Source of the DNA: Nostoc sp. UHCC 0302
Lineage (GTDB): Bacteria > Cyanobacteriota > Cyanobacteriia > Cyanobacteriales > Nostocaceae
Reading direction: 5' to 3'
Assembly (NCBI RefSeq): GCF_038096175.1
Contig: NZ_CP151102.1
Coordinates: 124,001-188,000, forward strand
DNA length: 64,000 bases
In this document: piece by piece, positions 55,429-64,000 of the stretch
Numbering within the stretch: the stretch's first letter is position 1
Layout: the number at the start of each line of letters is the position of its first letter
Position numbers and translations under genes: made by a program
The notes under the pieces: model-generated
What the model saw: the letters and a program-made list of their open reading frames with translations, nothing else
Databases searched by the model: none
What the model was told of the DNA's origin: nothing

Positions 55429-57924
55429 ATGAAAATTACCAGACGCAGATACTTATTTTGTGGTGTTGCAGGTTTCCTAATGGCAGTCGGCAAGCCATCA
55501 AAACTCCTAGCTCAAAGTGACAACAAAATCACACAACAAGAACAAGCACAATTGCTGACTGAAAAAGGACATGAACTATTAAATCGAGGTGAGTATTCGT
55601 CAGCTATTAAGACTTGGGAAGAAGCCACTAAAATTTATCGTAAACTAGGCTCAGATGAAGGCGTTACTGGAAATTTAATTAATCAAAATCTCGCTCTCCA
55701 AGGGTTAGGGCTATACTTGAATGCCTGTGACGTACTCCTAGAAGCTTTAAAAATAGATAAATCAAGTTATTCTCCAATTTATTATCCTCTTAGAAAGAAG
55801 AGTAGGAAAGCACTCAATACAGCTATCAATCGAGTAAAACCTACTCCTGTAAATTTGTTAGCATTACAAAACTTGGGAGATGTCTTACGTTTATTAGGTA
55901 ATTTAGAAGAATCAGAAATAGTTTTAAAAAAAACGTTGTTGTTGACTCAAAAAATAACACCAAATAAAGATGTTAGTTCGATTTTGCTATGTTTGGGAGA
56001 TAGTAAACAGTCAATGTACGAGCGTTCGCGCTCACAATACAAATGGATAGAAGAACTAGTTTACAAAAAAGAAACTGTTGCTAGTATTCAAAAAAATGCA
56101 CTCTTATCGCTTGAGTATTATCAACAAGTTAATAAATTAGAAAAAGCCCCTGCCACTACAAAATTGCAAGCCCAACTACACAGCTTAAAGCTACTTTTAG
56201 ATTTTAGTCAATGGATGGAAGCTGAGTCAGAAACAAGTCAGAGATTTGCAACTCCTAAGAATAATATTAATCAACAAATTCAACCTTTAATAGACTCAAT
56301 TATCACAAACTCTTTCTCCTTCGATGAATTACCTATTAGCCAAGGAGCCTATGCCAAACTCAACTTTGCTGATAGTCTAAATAAAACTGACAATAAACAA
56401 TTACAATCTATAGCTATACAGTATACAGAATCCGCGTTACAAAGTGGACAAAGTATTAATAACCAACTTTTACAATCGTTCTGTTGGGGAACCCTAGCAA
56501 GATTAAACCCAAATAAATCACAAATATACTTTAAGCAAGCTTTAGGGTTTGCTCAATCAATTCAGGCATGGGATGTCGCTTATGAATGGCAGCAAGAGTT
56601 AGGTGATCTATATAGAAAACAGGGAAAATATGAACCTGCTTCCAAGTTTTACCAAGCTGCTATTAATAACCTAACGCAAGTTCGTGCTAACCTTTTAGCT
56701 AGCAATCCTGATACACAATTCTTTTTTTATGAAAAAGTAGAACCTGTTTATCGAAGTTACCTAAAATTACTACTAGCAAATCCTGATACTAATGTAGAAA
56801 AAGTAATCAAACTACATGAAGAATTTAAAATAAAAGAGTTAGAGAATTATCTTCAATGTGGCAGACTTAACCTTGTAGCTTTAAATGAAATTCAAAACTC
56901 AGATCCTAATCTAACAATTATTCATATAATTGACTTAGTTGATAGCGTAGAAGTTATCTCTAAATCTTCCAAGCAACCTCTTCATCATCACTCTGTTGAT
57001 TCTCAACTTATTAGGGAGCATATTAATAATCTAGTAGATACTTTACAAGACAAAAATCTTGCTTACGCTAATGAAAGTGTGATCCTTAAACATTCTCAAG
57101 TCCTGCATAAATTATTAATTGCACCTATTAAATATTTACCAACATCAGGAACGCTAGTATTTACTTTGGATGCATCTTTCCAAAGCTTACCGATGAGCTT
57201 GCTTCATGATGGAAAAAATTATTTAATCGAGCGCTACGGTATTACAGGGACTTTGGGTTCGAGAGTACAACCACCTAAACTTTTGAAACAGAAGCAGTTA
57301 ATAGCTTTCATTGCTGGACTCAGCAAAGTCAGCCCTAGTTTTTACGCTCCCAATGCTCCTAAAGGACTCAAAGCGTTGCCAGGGGTGGAACTAGAAATAG
57401 CAAATGTCAAAAAAGGAATTACTTCTTCAAAAGTATTGCTAAACGAAGAGTTTCTTAGCCCAATGCTAGATAAAGAATTAAGTACAGATAGTTTTTCAAT
57501 AGTTCACCTCACTACTCATGCTCAATTTAGTTCTGTTGCTGACCAAACAATGATTTTTGCTTGGGATAAACCAATTACTGTCTCAGAATTTAATAATTTA
57601 CTCAAAGAAAAAACTCAGTCTAGTCAAGAAGGAATTGAATTATTAGTTTTGAGTGCTTGCCAAACAGCCAAAGGTAACAAAAAATCAATATTAGGAATGG
57701 CTGGAGTGGCAGCACAAGCCGGAGCCAGAAGTACCATAGCGACTCTCTGGCAAGTAGATGCTGATTCTACCGCTTTACTTATGAAAGAATTTTATCAAAG
57801 GTTGAAAGATGGTTTGACTAAGGTCGAGGCGCTACGTCTTGCACAATTGCAACTGATATCAAACCCTCAATATCAGCACCCGTCACATTGGGCAGCATTT
57901 TTACTTATTGGCGGCTGGCTTTAG
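55429..57924 (+). CDS. CHAT-domain protease-like protein with TPRs
   Basis: The 831-residue protein starts with a Tat-like export signal (TRRRYLFCGVAGFLMAVGK), then TPR repeats (~30-470; NRGEYSSAIKTWEEATKIY) and a C-terminal CHAT domain (~550-831) with the catalytic His in VHLTTHAQF (~697) and Cys in LLVLSACQTAKG (~743), followed by GMAGVAAQAGARSTIATLWQ. CHAT proteins are caspase-like peptidases (separase-related), here probably periplasmic. Its gene follows TpsA after 13 bp, so it may process the exoprotein or act with it; that pairing is known in cyanobacteria. Confidence 0.88.
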   Translation: MKITRRRYLFCGVAGFLMAVGKPSKLLAQSDNKITQQEQAQLLTEKGHELLNRGEYSSAIKTWEEATKIYRKLGSDEGVTGNLINQNLALQGLGLYLNACDVLLEALKIDKSSYSPIYYPLRKKSRKALNTAINRVKPTPVNLLALQNLGDVLRLLGNLEESEIVLKKTLLLTQKITPNKDVSSILLCLGDSKQSMYERSRSQYKWIEELVYKKETVASIQKNALLSLEYYQQVNKLEKAPATTKLQAQLHSLKLLLDFSQWMEAESETSQRFATPKNNINQQIQPLIDSIITNSFSFDELPISQGAYAKLNFADSLNKTDNKQLQSIAIQYTESALQSGQSINNQLLQSFCWGTLARLNPNKSQIYFKQALGFAQSIQAWDVAYEWQQELGDLYRKQGKYEPASKFYQAAINNLTQVRANLLASNPDTQFFFYEKVEPVYRSYLKLLLANPDTNVEKVIKLHEEFKIKELENYLQCGRLNLVALNEIQNSDPNLTIIHIIDLVDSVEVISKSSKQPLHHHSVDSQLIREHINNLVDTLQDKNLAYANESVILKHSQVLHKLLIAPIKYLPTSGTLVFTLDASFQSLPMSLLHDGKNYLIERYGITGTLGSRVQPPKLLKQKQLIAFIAGLSKVSPSFYAPNAPKGLKALPGVELEIANVKKGITSSKVLLNEEFLSPMLDKELSTDSFSIVHLTTHAQFSSVADQTMIFAWDKPITVSEFNNLLKEKTQSSQEGIELLVLSACQTAKGNKKSILGMAGVAAQAGARSTIATLWQVDADSTALLMKEFYQRLKDGLTKVEALRLAQLQLISNPQYQHPSHWAAFLLIGGWL

Positions 57925-58148
57925 TTTCATTGGTACGACAACGCCAGAAAGTTATCTCTTAAGGTTGGCAATTTATTGAACAAGATGAAAAGGGCAAGAA
58001 TGTTTTTAGCTCTTTCCCCTTTAACACGAACCCCAATAAGTTGCCCTCACCCAACAATTCCGGATTGGCAGACTACAAGCTTTTCCCCTATGCTACCTCA
58101 AGAGTTTATCCGAATTGCATCGACTACTGAATCTGAATTGTTCAAAGA

Positions 58149-59243
58149 TCAACGATCTTTAAATAATTTCAACAATTCCAACCCAGAGCGTACCTTTTCT
58201 AATTCAGATCCATTACCGCTACTCTTAGCCAATTGCTCTGCCTTCGTATAGGCTTGTCCTGCCTCTAATGGTAACAAGGCTCCTAAATAGCGATCGCCCA
58301 GTAGTCTATAGATACTCGGATTTTGGCTACCTGCCGCGACTCGTGCTTTTAATGTTTTAATTGATTCATCTAAAAGAAGCTTTGACATATATATAGCATC
58401 CAAATCGCGGAAAGCAGCTTCATCAGCTGGCAATCCCAACTCATTAATTTGCTTGACTTGCTCCCTAATTTCCTCAACATCATTACCAGGTAAAAGATGG
58501 ACTACTAAAGGACTAGAATTCAAAGGTTGATCACCCTGGTTACTAATTACAGTGATTGTATACGTATTGCCATACCGTAATTCTTTTCGCTCTTTCGGAT
58601 ATGATAGTGTTACAGCGTTTTTTACGTCTACTTCCCAATTAACACCATTGCCTTTTACTACTACTGTATAGCTATCAGCGCCTGCCACTGAGCGCCAAGA
58701 GATTTGTGGTCTATTATTTATAATTGAACTGCCGTAAGGACTAGTTACAATCGGCGCATCTTTTTCATCATCTGGCCCCTTATAGTCGTGTGGACAAGGG
58801 GCTACATTTAATACTGAACACTGTAAAGCTTCGTTAGGTGGTGGCGCACATATTTGTGCATTGAAAATAGTACTCTGCTTTAAATAGAGAATTTTTCGAT
58901 TTAAAAAGCATAAAACTTGGACTGCACTTCCATTGATAGGATTGATCCGCTGTCCCAAACACAAATATCTTCCCGCTCTCAGAAAGCGATCACCCGTGTT
59001 ATAAACTCGACCACTCGGCTCATCGCACAATTTTTTTTCTAATGTGCGTTGCTGTCCCCATGCACTGCCTGTAACCAAAAGGATTAGCGCTGATATTGAT
59101 ACGAGGCTTGTAACTCTGTGGACTACACGAATTTTTTTAGTTGGGTTAGCTGTGGTCTGCATTGTAATTTTATCTAGCCAGAGAACGAAAAGTACTTTTA
59201 GCTGTTTGATACGATTAAAGCCTGTTATGGGGTTGTCCTTCAC
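58149..59243 (-). CDS. Exported Ig/FN3-like and TPR protein
   Basis: The protein has a signal or anchor helix (SLVSISALILLVTGSAWG), a region with Cys pairs (KKLCDEPSGRVY, RYLCLGQRI, APCPHDYKG), an immunoglobulin-like segment (RPQISWRSVAGADSYTVVVK, ~200-260) and C-terminal TPR helices (YRLLGDRYLGALLPLEAGQA). It would be periplasmic. GTG 59243 overlaps the kinase stop as GTGA, implying coupling; the internal ATG 59162 (MQTTANPTKK) puts the signal peptide nearer the start and is an alternative. It is the third gene of the NB-ARC/kinase operon and converges on the CHAT gene. Confidence 0.75.
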   Translation of the reverse strand: MKDNPITGFNRIKQLKVLFVLWLDKITMQTTANPTKKIRVVHRVTSLVSISALILLVTGSAWGQQRTLEKKLCDEPSGRVYNTGDRFLRAGRYLCLGQRINPINGSAVQVLCFLNRKILYLKQSTIFNAQICAPPPNEALQCSVLNVAPCPHDYKGPDDEKDAPIVTSPYGSSIINNRPQISWRSVAGADSYTVVVKGNGVNWEVDVKNAVTLSYPKERKELRYGNTYTITVISNQGDQPLNSSPLVVHLLPGNDVEEIREQVKQINELGLPADEAAFRDLDAIYMSKLLLDESIKTLKARVAAGSQNPSIYRLLGDRYLGALLPLEAGQAYTKAEQLAKSSGNGSELEKVRSGLELLKLFKDR

Positions 59244-61102
59244 TGTTGAGAATCAGGCTTGAGCCTAATTCTTTGTAATACATTCCCCCGCCAGAGAAAG
59301 ACTTCTGGCTGTTTCGCCTCCAATAATAAGCAGGCTTCCCAAGAAAGCCAGGAATTATCGTTATCTCCTAAAGCTTCTTGAACTTGTGCCAGTAAGCAGT
59401 GAGTATCTGCTCTTTGAGCATCTAATTCTTCAGCTTTTTCTAAATATTCCTTCGCTTCGGTATATTTCTTCTGCTCGAACTTTGCCCAACCTAAATTTTT
59501 ATACAATGCAGCTTGTAACTTGGCTTCTTTAGTCTTCTGTAAGCCTTGTAGTGCTAGAGCGATCGCCGCATTATAATCACCTTTTAAAACTTTCAGTCTG
59601 GAGAGATTATTAATAACTGGAATCGCTTGATTATTATTTTTTATAGCCAACTCATACTGCTGCTCTGCCAAATCTTTTTTCCCTTGATCATCATAAAAAG
59701 TTCCCAATCCATAATGCCCTTCCCAGTTATCAGGCTTCAGTTCCAAAGCTTTTTTATAATTAGTGCTTGCACATTCAAACTCATTCAATAACTGGCAAGC
59801 AAAAGCTAAATTATTATAATTGTCTACATCTTGATTATTGTACTTTAATGATAACTCAAAATATTTTTTACCCTCTCTTACATTTTTAGTACTTCGAGAT
59901 GCTTTATCAAAATAAAACTTAGAAATATTAGCTTTAACTTGGGGATTAAATTTTATAGCTGAGTCAAAAAACTTTTGAGCAGATTGAGAATCATTTGCAG
60001 CTTCCGACTTTTCTCCTTGAGCTATTAAACTATTAACTAGTAGTGGTAAAGCTATTTTACAATTTACAACGAAACCTATAGCAATTAATAAAATTGATGC
60101 GCTAAATAAAAATGCTCTATAATTAATTAACTTATAAATTTTGCTTTGGTAAGGAATCTTCCTTAGCCTTTGCAAAATTATTTGAGTATTTTGCGGACGT
60201 TGACCAGGAAAAGGAGCAATTAGATCATCAATCAAATCTGCGAAGAACTTATCTATATGAGGTGCTTTATCTCTCCAAAGGAGTTTTCCTGTTTTCTCAT
60301 CACTTTTAATATTAGCTAAAGATATACCTGTTACTAAATGAACAAAAGTTCTTCCTAGCGCATAGAAGTCTGATTGTGGTACAGCCTGTCCATGAATTTG
60401 CTCTAAAGGAGAATAATAAGCTGACCGAACAGCAGTTATTTCATAACCCATACTACTCCCTGTACTGGTTCCTCCATTAGTACTAAGTTTCGCTAAGAAT
60501 GTTCTACTAATCTCTCGCGCTCCACCAAAATCAATAAGTGCTATCTTCCCATCTGGTTGATGAATAATATTATCTGGTTTAATGTCTCTATGGAAGTACT
60601 CATTCCGATGTACGAGATCAAGGATATTGACTAATTGCAATAACCAGTCTAATGCAATATTTTGTGAAATTCGTCCGTATTTTTTTATCCACTGCTTTAA
60701 ATCTTCCCCTTCAAACTTTTGCATTACAAGGCAATGCATCACTAAAAGATTGCCATTTAGGGCAAAAGTGAAATAATCTTCTCTATTAGACTTGGGTATT
60801 CCAGGATGATCTAAAGTCTGTAATATAATTGATTCCCGCCGAAGTAGCTCAACTAATTTAGGCTCATTAATCCACTTTAAAATTTTCATTACTCTTCTTT
60901 GAGTTTCTGGATGCAAAGAAGTGCCAGTATCCTCGACCTCAAAGATGTCTGTGTAAGTATATGGATCTTCCGTTAAAGAGCGCAATGGGCGTAGTAAACG
61001 GATATGCCCATTTATAAGCAGAGGATTTCCGCAAGCTAAGCAGTGAACAGCATCTTCAGGATTCTCACGCTGCGAGCAAAATGGGTTTATACAGTAGACC
61101 AC
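59240..61102 (-). CDS. Serine/threonine protein kinase with TPR sensor
   Basis: The 620-residue protein has an N-terminal zinc ribbon (C4, C9, C21, C24), a kinase domain (~35-310) with HRDIKPDN (~170) and DFGGAREISR (~190), a membrane helix (FLFSASILLIAIGFVVNC, ~330-350) and an extracytoplasmic TPR region (~355-600). The ATP-binding lysine is in RVMKILKW. It is a Hanks-type kinase that would respond through its TPR domain. It is coupled to the exported TPR protein and lies 5 bp downstream of the NB-ARC gene, so all three are one operon. Confidence 0.9.
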   Translation of the reverse strand: MVYCINPFCSQRENPEDAVHCLACGNPLLINGHIRLLRPLRSLTEDPYTYTDIFEVEDTGTSLHPETQRRVMKILKWINEPKLVELLRRESIILQTLDHPGIPKSNREDYFTFALNGNLLVMHCLVMQKFEGEDLKQWIKKYGRISQNIALDWLLQLVNILDLVHRNEYFHRDIKPDNIIHQPDGKIALIDFGGAREISRTFLAKLSTNGGTSTGSSMGYEITAVRSAYYSPLEQIHGQAVPQSDFYALGRTFVHLVTGISLANIKSDEKTGKLLWRDKAPHIDKFFADLIDDLIAPFPGQRPQNTQIILQRLRKIPYQSKIYKLINYRAFLFSASILLIAIGFVVNCKIALPLLVNSLIAQGEKSEAANDSQSAQKFFDSAIKFNPQVKANISKFYFDKASRSTKNVREGKKYFELSLKYNNQDVDNYNNLAFACQLLNEFECASTNYKKALELKPDNWEGHYGLGTFYDDQGKKDLAEQQYELAIKNNNQAIPVINNLSRLKVLKGDYNAAIALALQGLQKTKEAKLQAALYKNLGWAKFEQKKYTEAKEYLEKAEELDAQRADTHCLLAQVQEALGDNDNSWLSWEACLLLEAKQPEVFLWRGNVLQRIRLKPDSQQ

Positions 61103-61107
61103 AGGGA

Positions 61108-62544
61108 CTACCCGGCCTCCATATAATTATTAAATCCTGTTTGAGCAGAAGTTCCATATACTAAACCAAGTGGATCTATTAAAATATACTTCTTAACAAC
61201 TGGTTGTAAGTTATAACTAACTTCTCTTTTGCTTAATTCATGATTAGTTTCAATTAAGGAACGCTGCTCTAAAATCTCAATTTCTGTCATAACTTTAGAA
61301 ATTGATACTTCCCCTAACTTTTCTTTTAAATACTGAATCAATACAGAGAACGGAATTGGATTTTGGTTCTCTGATATCTGCTCTGCTAAATAAATTAACA
61401 TTTCTCTTTGCAGCTTACTTAAGAAGCCAGGATTTCCAAATTGCAAATGTAACATAAATTGAAATTGAGTTCCCATAGTAGTAGTCTTAAACTCAAAAAA
61501 TTTTTGAATACTCCCTCCAAAATAATGATTAATTTTATTAGCAACTGCCTCTAACTCCGATGGATTTCCACGATAAGTTTCAATTAGTTCTTTACATTCT
61601 TTTCCTTTTAAACCTTTTTCATGCAACATTTCTATTGCTGCGTTTGTGTCTAGTCCTTCTAACTTTAGATATAAAACAGGTAATTTGACAATAAGATAAG
61701 CAAATTCCTTTAAAGGTACTTGACTTGTAATAATTGTACAACTTAGGTACTGTTCCTTCGTAATTACATTAAAAAAATCTTCAATATCTATTTTATTTTC
61801 AGAAAACCGTGCTTGTACTAAAGCTTCAAATCCATCTATTATTAATAGGCATTTGTAAGAAGAAAAAACTTTGGAAAGCAAAGAAACTTTATTTATAAAA
61901 GGTTTATTCTCCTCCTCTTCTATATTAAAAATTTTAAGCAATTCTGTAACTATTTCATTAAGTGATGAAGAAGGTTCAATTTTTTTCCAAATGACATAAT
62001 CATATCTATCAGAATTCTCCAAAAGTATTTCTTCTACTAATTTAGCAGCTAATAAGCTTTTACCAATCCCTCCGACTCCAGTTATAGACACACAGCGTTG
62101 TTTAAAAAGTAGAATTTGGTTCTTCAAATAGTTAATATCTTCTTCTCTTCCATAAAAAGATGATACTTTAGGTAAGTCTCCACAAAATTTTACCTTACCT
62201 ATTAAATAATTATTCTCAAGGTCTGATATTTCTAGTTTTTCGAGATAATCTCTTTTTGCTAGTTCAAGTAAGATATTTTTTAAATTCGTTTTTTTTATCT
62301 CAACTCCCTTCCCAATAGCTTCTGAAAGTATTGTCCACAACTGTGGCCCCACTGTTTTGTGCAAATAGTGCGCGTTGTATCCATAATCACTCGCTATTTG
62401 TTTGTAATCTTTGCCATCCCAAGACCCTTTAACTACAGCTCTCTCGGATTTCAATAAATTTCTTCCAGTATGTTGAAGCACTCGCTCTTCCAATATTTCC
62501 AGTACTCTTTCTATATCCAGGACATCATTTTTGTATAAATTCAT
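61108..62544 (-). CDS. NB-ARC STAND ATPase with N-terminal HTH
   Basis: Residues ~1-85 (LKSERAVVKGSWDGKDYKQI, ASDYGYNAHYLHKTVGPQLW) form the HTH-like domain seen at the N-terminus of vWA-MoxR-associated cyanobacterial STAND proteins. The NB-ARC domain has Walker A ITGVGGIGKSLLA (~155-166), Walker B-like YKCLLIIDGFEAL (~229-241) and a following winged-helix part. Unlike most relatives it has no WD40 or TPR tail, so the sensor may be the linked kinase operon. It is the first gene of the operon and its 5' region (62545-62900) is the likely promoter. Confidence 0.85.
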   Translation of the reverse strand: MNLYKNDVLDIERVLEILEERVLQHTGRNLLKSERAVVKGSWDGKDYKQIASDYGYNAHYLHKTVGPQLWTILSEAIGKGVEIKKTNLKNILLELAKRDYLEKLEISDLENNYLIGKVKFCGDLPKVSSFYGREEDINYLKNQILLFKQRCVSITGVGGIGKSLLAAKLVEEILLENSDRYDYVIWKKIEPSSSLNEIVTELLKIFNIEEEENKPFINKVSLLSKVFSSYKCLLIIDGFEALVQARFSENKIDIEDFFNVITKEQYLSCTIITSQVPLKEFAYLIVKLPVLYLKLEGLDTNAAIEMLHEKGLKGKECKELIETYRGNPSELEAVANKINHYFGGSIQKFFEFKTTTMGTQFQFMLHLQFGNPGFLSKLQREMLIYLAEQISENQNPIPFSVLIQYLKEKLGEVSISKVMTEIEILEQRSLIETNHELSKREVSYNLQPVVKKYILIDPLGLVYGTSAQTGFNNYMEAG

Positions 62545-63296
62545 ACAGTATTATAGCCTTTATGTCAAACAACCAAGTCTTTTTTATTTATACTGGCAGA
62601 TAATATAGACTTTTTTCTGCCAACCTAGACTTTGGTTTTATTTCTTAATAATATCCTGCTTGCTATAATTGCTACTTCAGGATATAAGATTAAAATTGAT
62701 ACTTTCTAGAGGTAGCAAAACTGTATACTTAAATAGTTATAAAAGTTACAGTTAAACTATAACTGTACTCGAGTGACATAATACCAACCTTATTTGGTAG
62801 TTTTGTCTCAATAAAATTGGTCAATGCCAATTAATGTCAGAACATTTAACCAAAAAACGAGACAAAACCAGATGTCAGATGAACACAACTTCTGTAAGAT
62901 CAAGCTAATTGAAGAAAAATATGGAGGTCATATAGAACATCACGTGTATTCAACGCAAAAAGCGCCACTAAGGAGTAGCGCTTTGTGCGGGTCTTAAATT
63001 GCATATAACCTCAGAGCAGGGGTTGATCTCGAAGGAACAAGATAAGCGGTTGTTGAAGTTTGCAGACCAAGACGACCACTAAATTTGTCCGAGAGTATAA
63101 TCCGCGCTGCTTCCCGTATTATACACGGGTTGTCACCATAGCGTCCATTGGTGGCAAATTTTTGGCTGTTAAAATTCTTTAAATTGGGAATATGTTAAGT
63201 TTGATGAAGAAAAAGTGAGAATTTTGTAGTTAAAAGCAGTAGCAGCGCGAATAACCCCCTCTGAACTTGTCAACCAAGTCATCAGAGGTAAATACT
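62545..63296. other. Upstream region of the NB-ARC operon and possible gene relic
   Basis: It should carry the promoter of the minus-strand operon; no clear motif was found. AAAGCGCCACT / AGTAGCGCTTT (62959-62983) make a hairpin with one mismatch. The minus strand at ~62995-63200 reads NGRYGDNPCIIREAARIIL without a start codon, which may be a gene fragment. No intact gene seen. Confidence 0.4.
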
Positions 63297-63773
63297 GTGA
63301 AAAATAGCGAGCGCCCCATACAAAAGGGTGTCGGATGTAGGCTGTCGGGGGTTGTTTGTGTGCCATCCCAACAGCCCAGTTTTGATGAGCAACAGAAATA
63401 TTCAAGTTATTTTCGAGAAACTCACTTTCAAAATGTCCTTACTAGAGCGGCTTTGTTGGAGCGTACAAACTGGTTTTGGCATCGAGGAAACAGCATCCAC
63501 ATATCTAATCGTGCAGTTGCAATCATTAGTGCTACGAGCAATGATTACAAACAAATTTTAATAAAACAGAACCAGTTGGTTAACACAGTCTTTGAGTTAG
63601 ACCCGCAAGCTGAGCTATTGCTGTTGATCTCCCCAGAGCTTGATTTTGTATTTGGCACGGTTTTAGAAACTGGGGAGATGTTCAGTACTCATATCCTAAT
63701 TAACAATTCTGGAATTTCAGCAGCAAGGAGAAATTTACTTGGACGCTCCTTCACGGCCGGGGGCGTCAGCTAA
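63297..63773 (+). CDS. Protein coupled to the replication gene
   Basis: The 158-residue protein contains ALLERTNWFWHRGNSIHISN, AVAIISATSNDYKQILIKQN and AELLLLISPELDFVFGTVLE, a mixed alpha/beta protein with no motif I recognise. GTG 63297 follows AGAGGT with good spacing; an upstream TTG at 63267 is weaker. The stop TAA shares its last A with the ATG of the next gene (TAATG), so translation is coupled to the replication protein. It is probably a partner or regulator of that protein; inference only. Confidence 0.6.
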   Translation: MKNSERPIQKGVGCRLSGVVCVPSQQPSFDEQQKYSSYFRETHFQNVLTRAALLERTNWFWHRGNSIHISNRAVAIISATSNDYKQILIKQNQLVNTVFELDPQAELLLLISPELDFVFGTVLETGEMFSTHILINNSGISAARRNLLGRSFTAGGVS

Positions 63774-64000
63774 TGAACAATTCCCAAATTGAATATCCCA
63801 ACAACCTCACGGCAACCGAGTACCATGAGCTAACAGTTGGTAGTGCGATTCACCCGGCACTGGTCGAGCGCAACTTCTTCCACATTGAAGGGGAATCAGT
63901 TTATGATTTCCTGTTCATCTCCGATAAAATCCCCCGGAAAAATGCAGGTCGAGTCACAGATGCATACATAAGGCAATATCAGCATTTGCTGTTGGGGGGG
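63773..64000 (+). CDS. CyRepA1-like plasmid replication protein, 5' part
   Basis: The frame from ATG 63773 (MNNSQIEYPNNLTATEYHEL, TVGSAIHPALVERNFFHIEG, then VYDFLFISDKIPRKNAGRVT and DAYIRQYQHLL) is cut by the window edge after 76 codons. The ATEYHE...SAI...L...NFF..EG and R.NAGR.TD..IRQY.HL pattern resembles the N-terminus of CyRepA1-type proteins, a cyanobacterial plasmid replication family with DUF3854/primase-like domains. If correct, it marks a plasmid or integrated plasmid. No catalytic part is visible in the window. Confidence 0.6.
   Translation, partial: MNNSQIEYPNNLTATEYHELTVGSAIHPALVERNFFHIEGESVYDFLFISDKIPRKNAGRVTDAYIRQYQHLLLGG

Overview
The window looks like accessory DNA of a filamentous, probably heterocyst-forming cyanobacterium (Nostocales). 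The evidence is the iterated HIP1 octamer GCGATCGC (for example near 8650, 10860, 27420, 37180 and 51308), short tandem heptamer repeats, palindromic REP-like insertions, an RpaB-type response regulator, cyanobacterial families (DUF7219, CHAT and TPS modules) and the density of insertion sequences. The 3' edge enters a gene that resembles the CyRepA1-type plasmid replication protein of cyanobacteria, so the molecule may be a large plasmid; this is inference. No rRNA, tRNA or CRISPR array was seen.

Layout. 1-1.2 kb: a MITE and a DUF488-like fusion gene. 1.2-9 kb: a minus-strand pair, an AAA ATPase followed by a 2059-residue STAND ATPase with WD40 and TPR repeats. 9.4-17 kb: pentapeptide-repeat, TPR and receiver proteins, small peptides, gene relics and the first of two identical IS4 copies. 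17-25 kb: a gene broken by a MITE, a beta-helix protein, an ISAs1 transposase broken by palindromic insertions, a receiver protein and an IS66 with an internal deletion. 25-30 kb: a gene graveyard with intergenic duplications, relics of a STAND protein and an XRE regulator, and a tyrosine recombinase flanked by two 66-bp hairpin sites whose arms co-vary. 30-37 kb: metabolic cargo (aspartoacylase with a divergent LysR regulator, serine hydrolase, GIY-YIG protein, PQQ-like beta-propeller). 37-44 kb: a block of insertion sequences (frameshifted IS, second IS4 copy, IS66 carrying a nested IS4) with a small ribbon-helix-helix gene. 44-49 kb: rpaB-like regulator, DUF7219 protein, small proteins and a glycosyltransferase. 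50-62.5 kb: a TpsB / ferritin-like / TpsA / CHAT gene run converging on a minus-strand operon of an NB-ARC STAND ATPase, a Ser/Thr kinase and an exported TPR protein. 63-64 kb: a replication-protein locus.

How the parts may work together. The 50-62.5 kb locus links a surface or secreted adhesin-like exoprotein (TpsA) and its outer-membrane transporter (TpsB, interrupted here by one in-frame stop) to a probably exported CHAT protease-like protein. It faces a signalling operon with an NTPase switch and a kinase, a mix of families known from cyanobacterial conflict and signalling systems. The STAND/AAA pair at 1.2-9 kb belongs to the same functional world. Two direct-orientation 66-bp hairpin sites flank the recombinase, with further arm-like half sites beside decayed gene fragments. 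This suggests a cassette-type or integrase-mediated rearrangement hotspot and is the most novel signal here.
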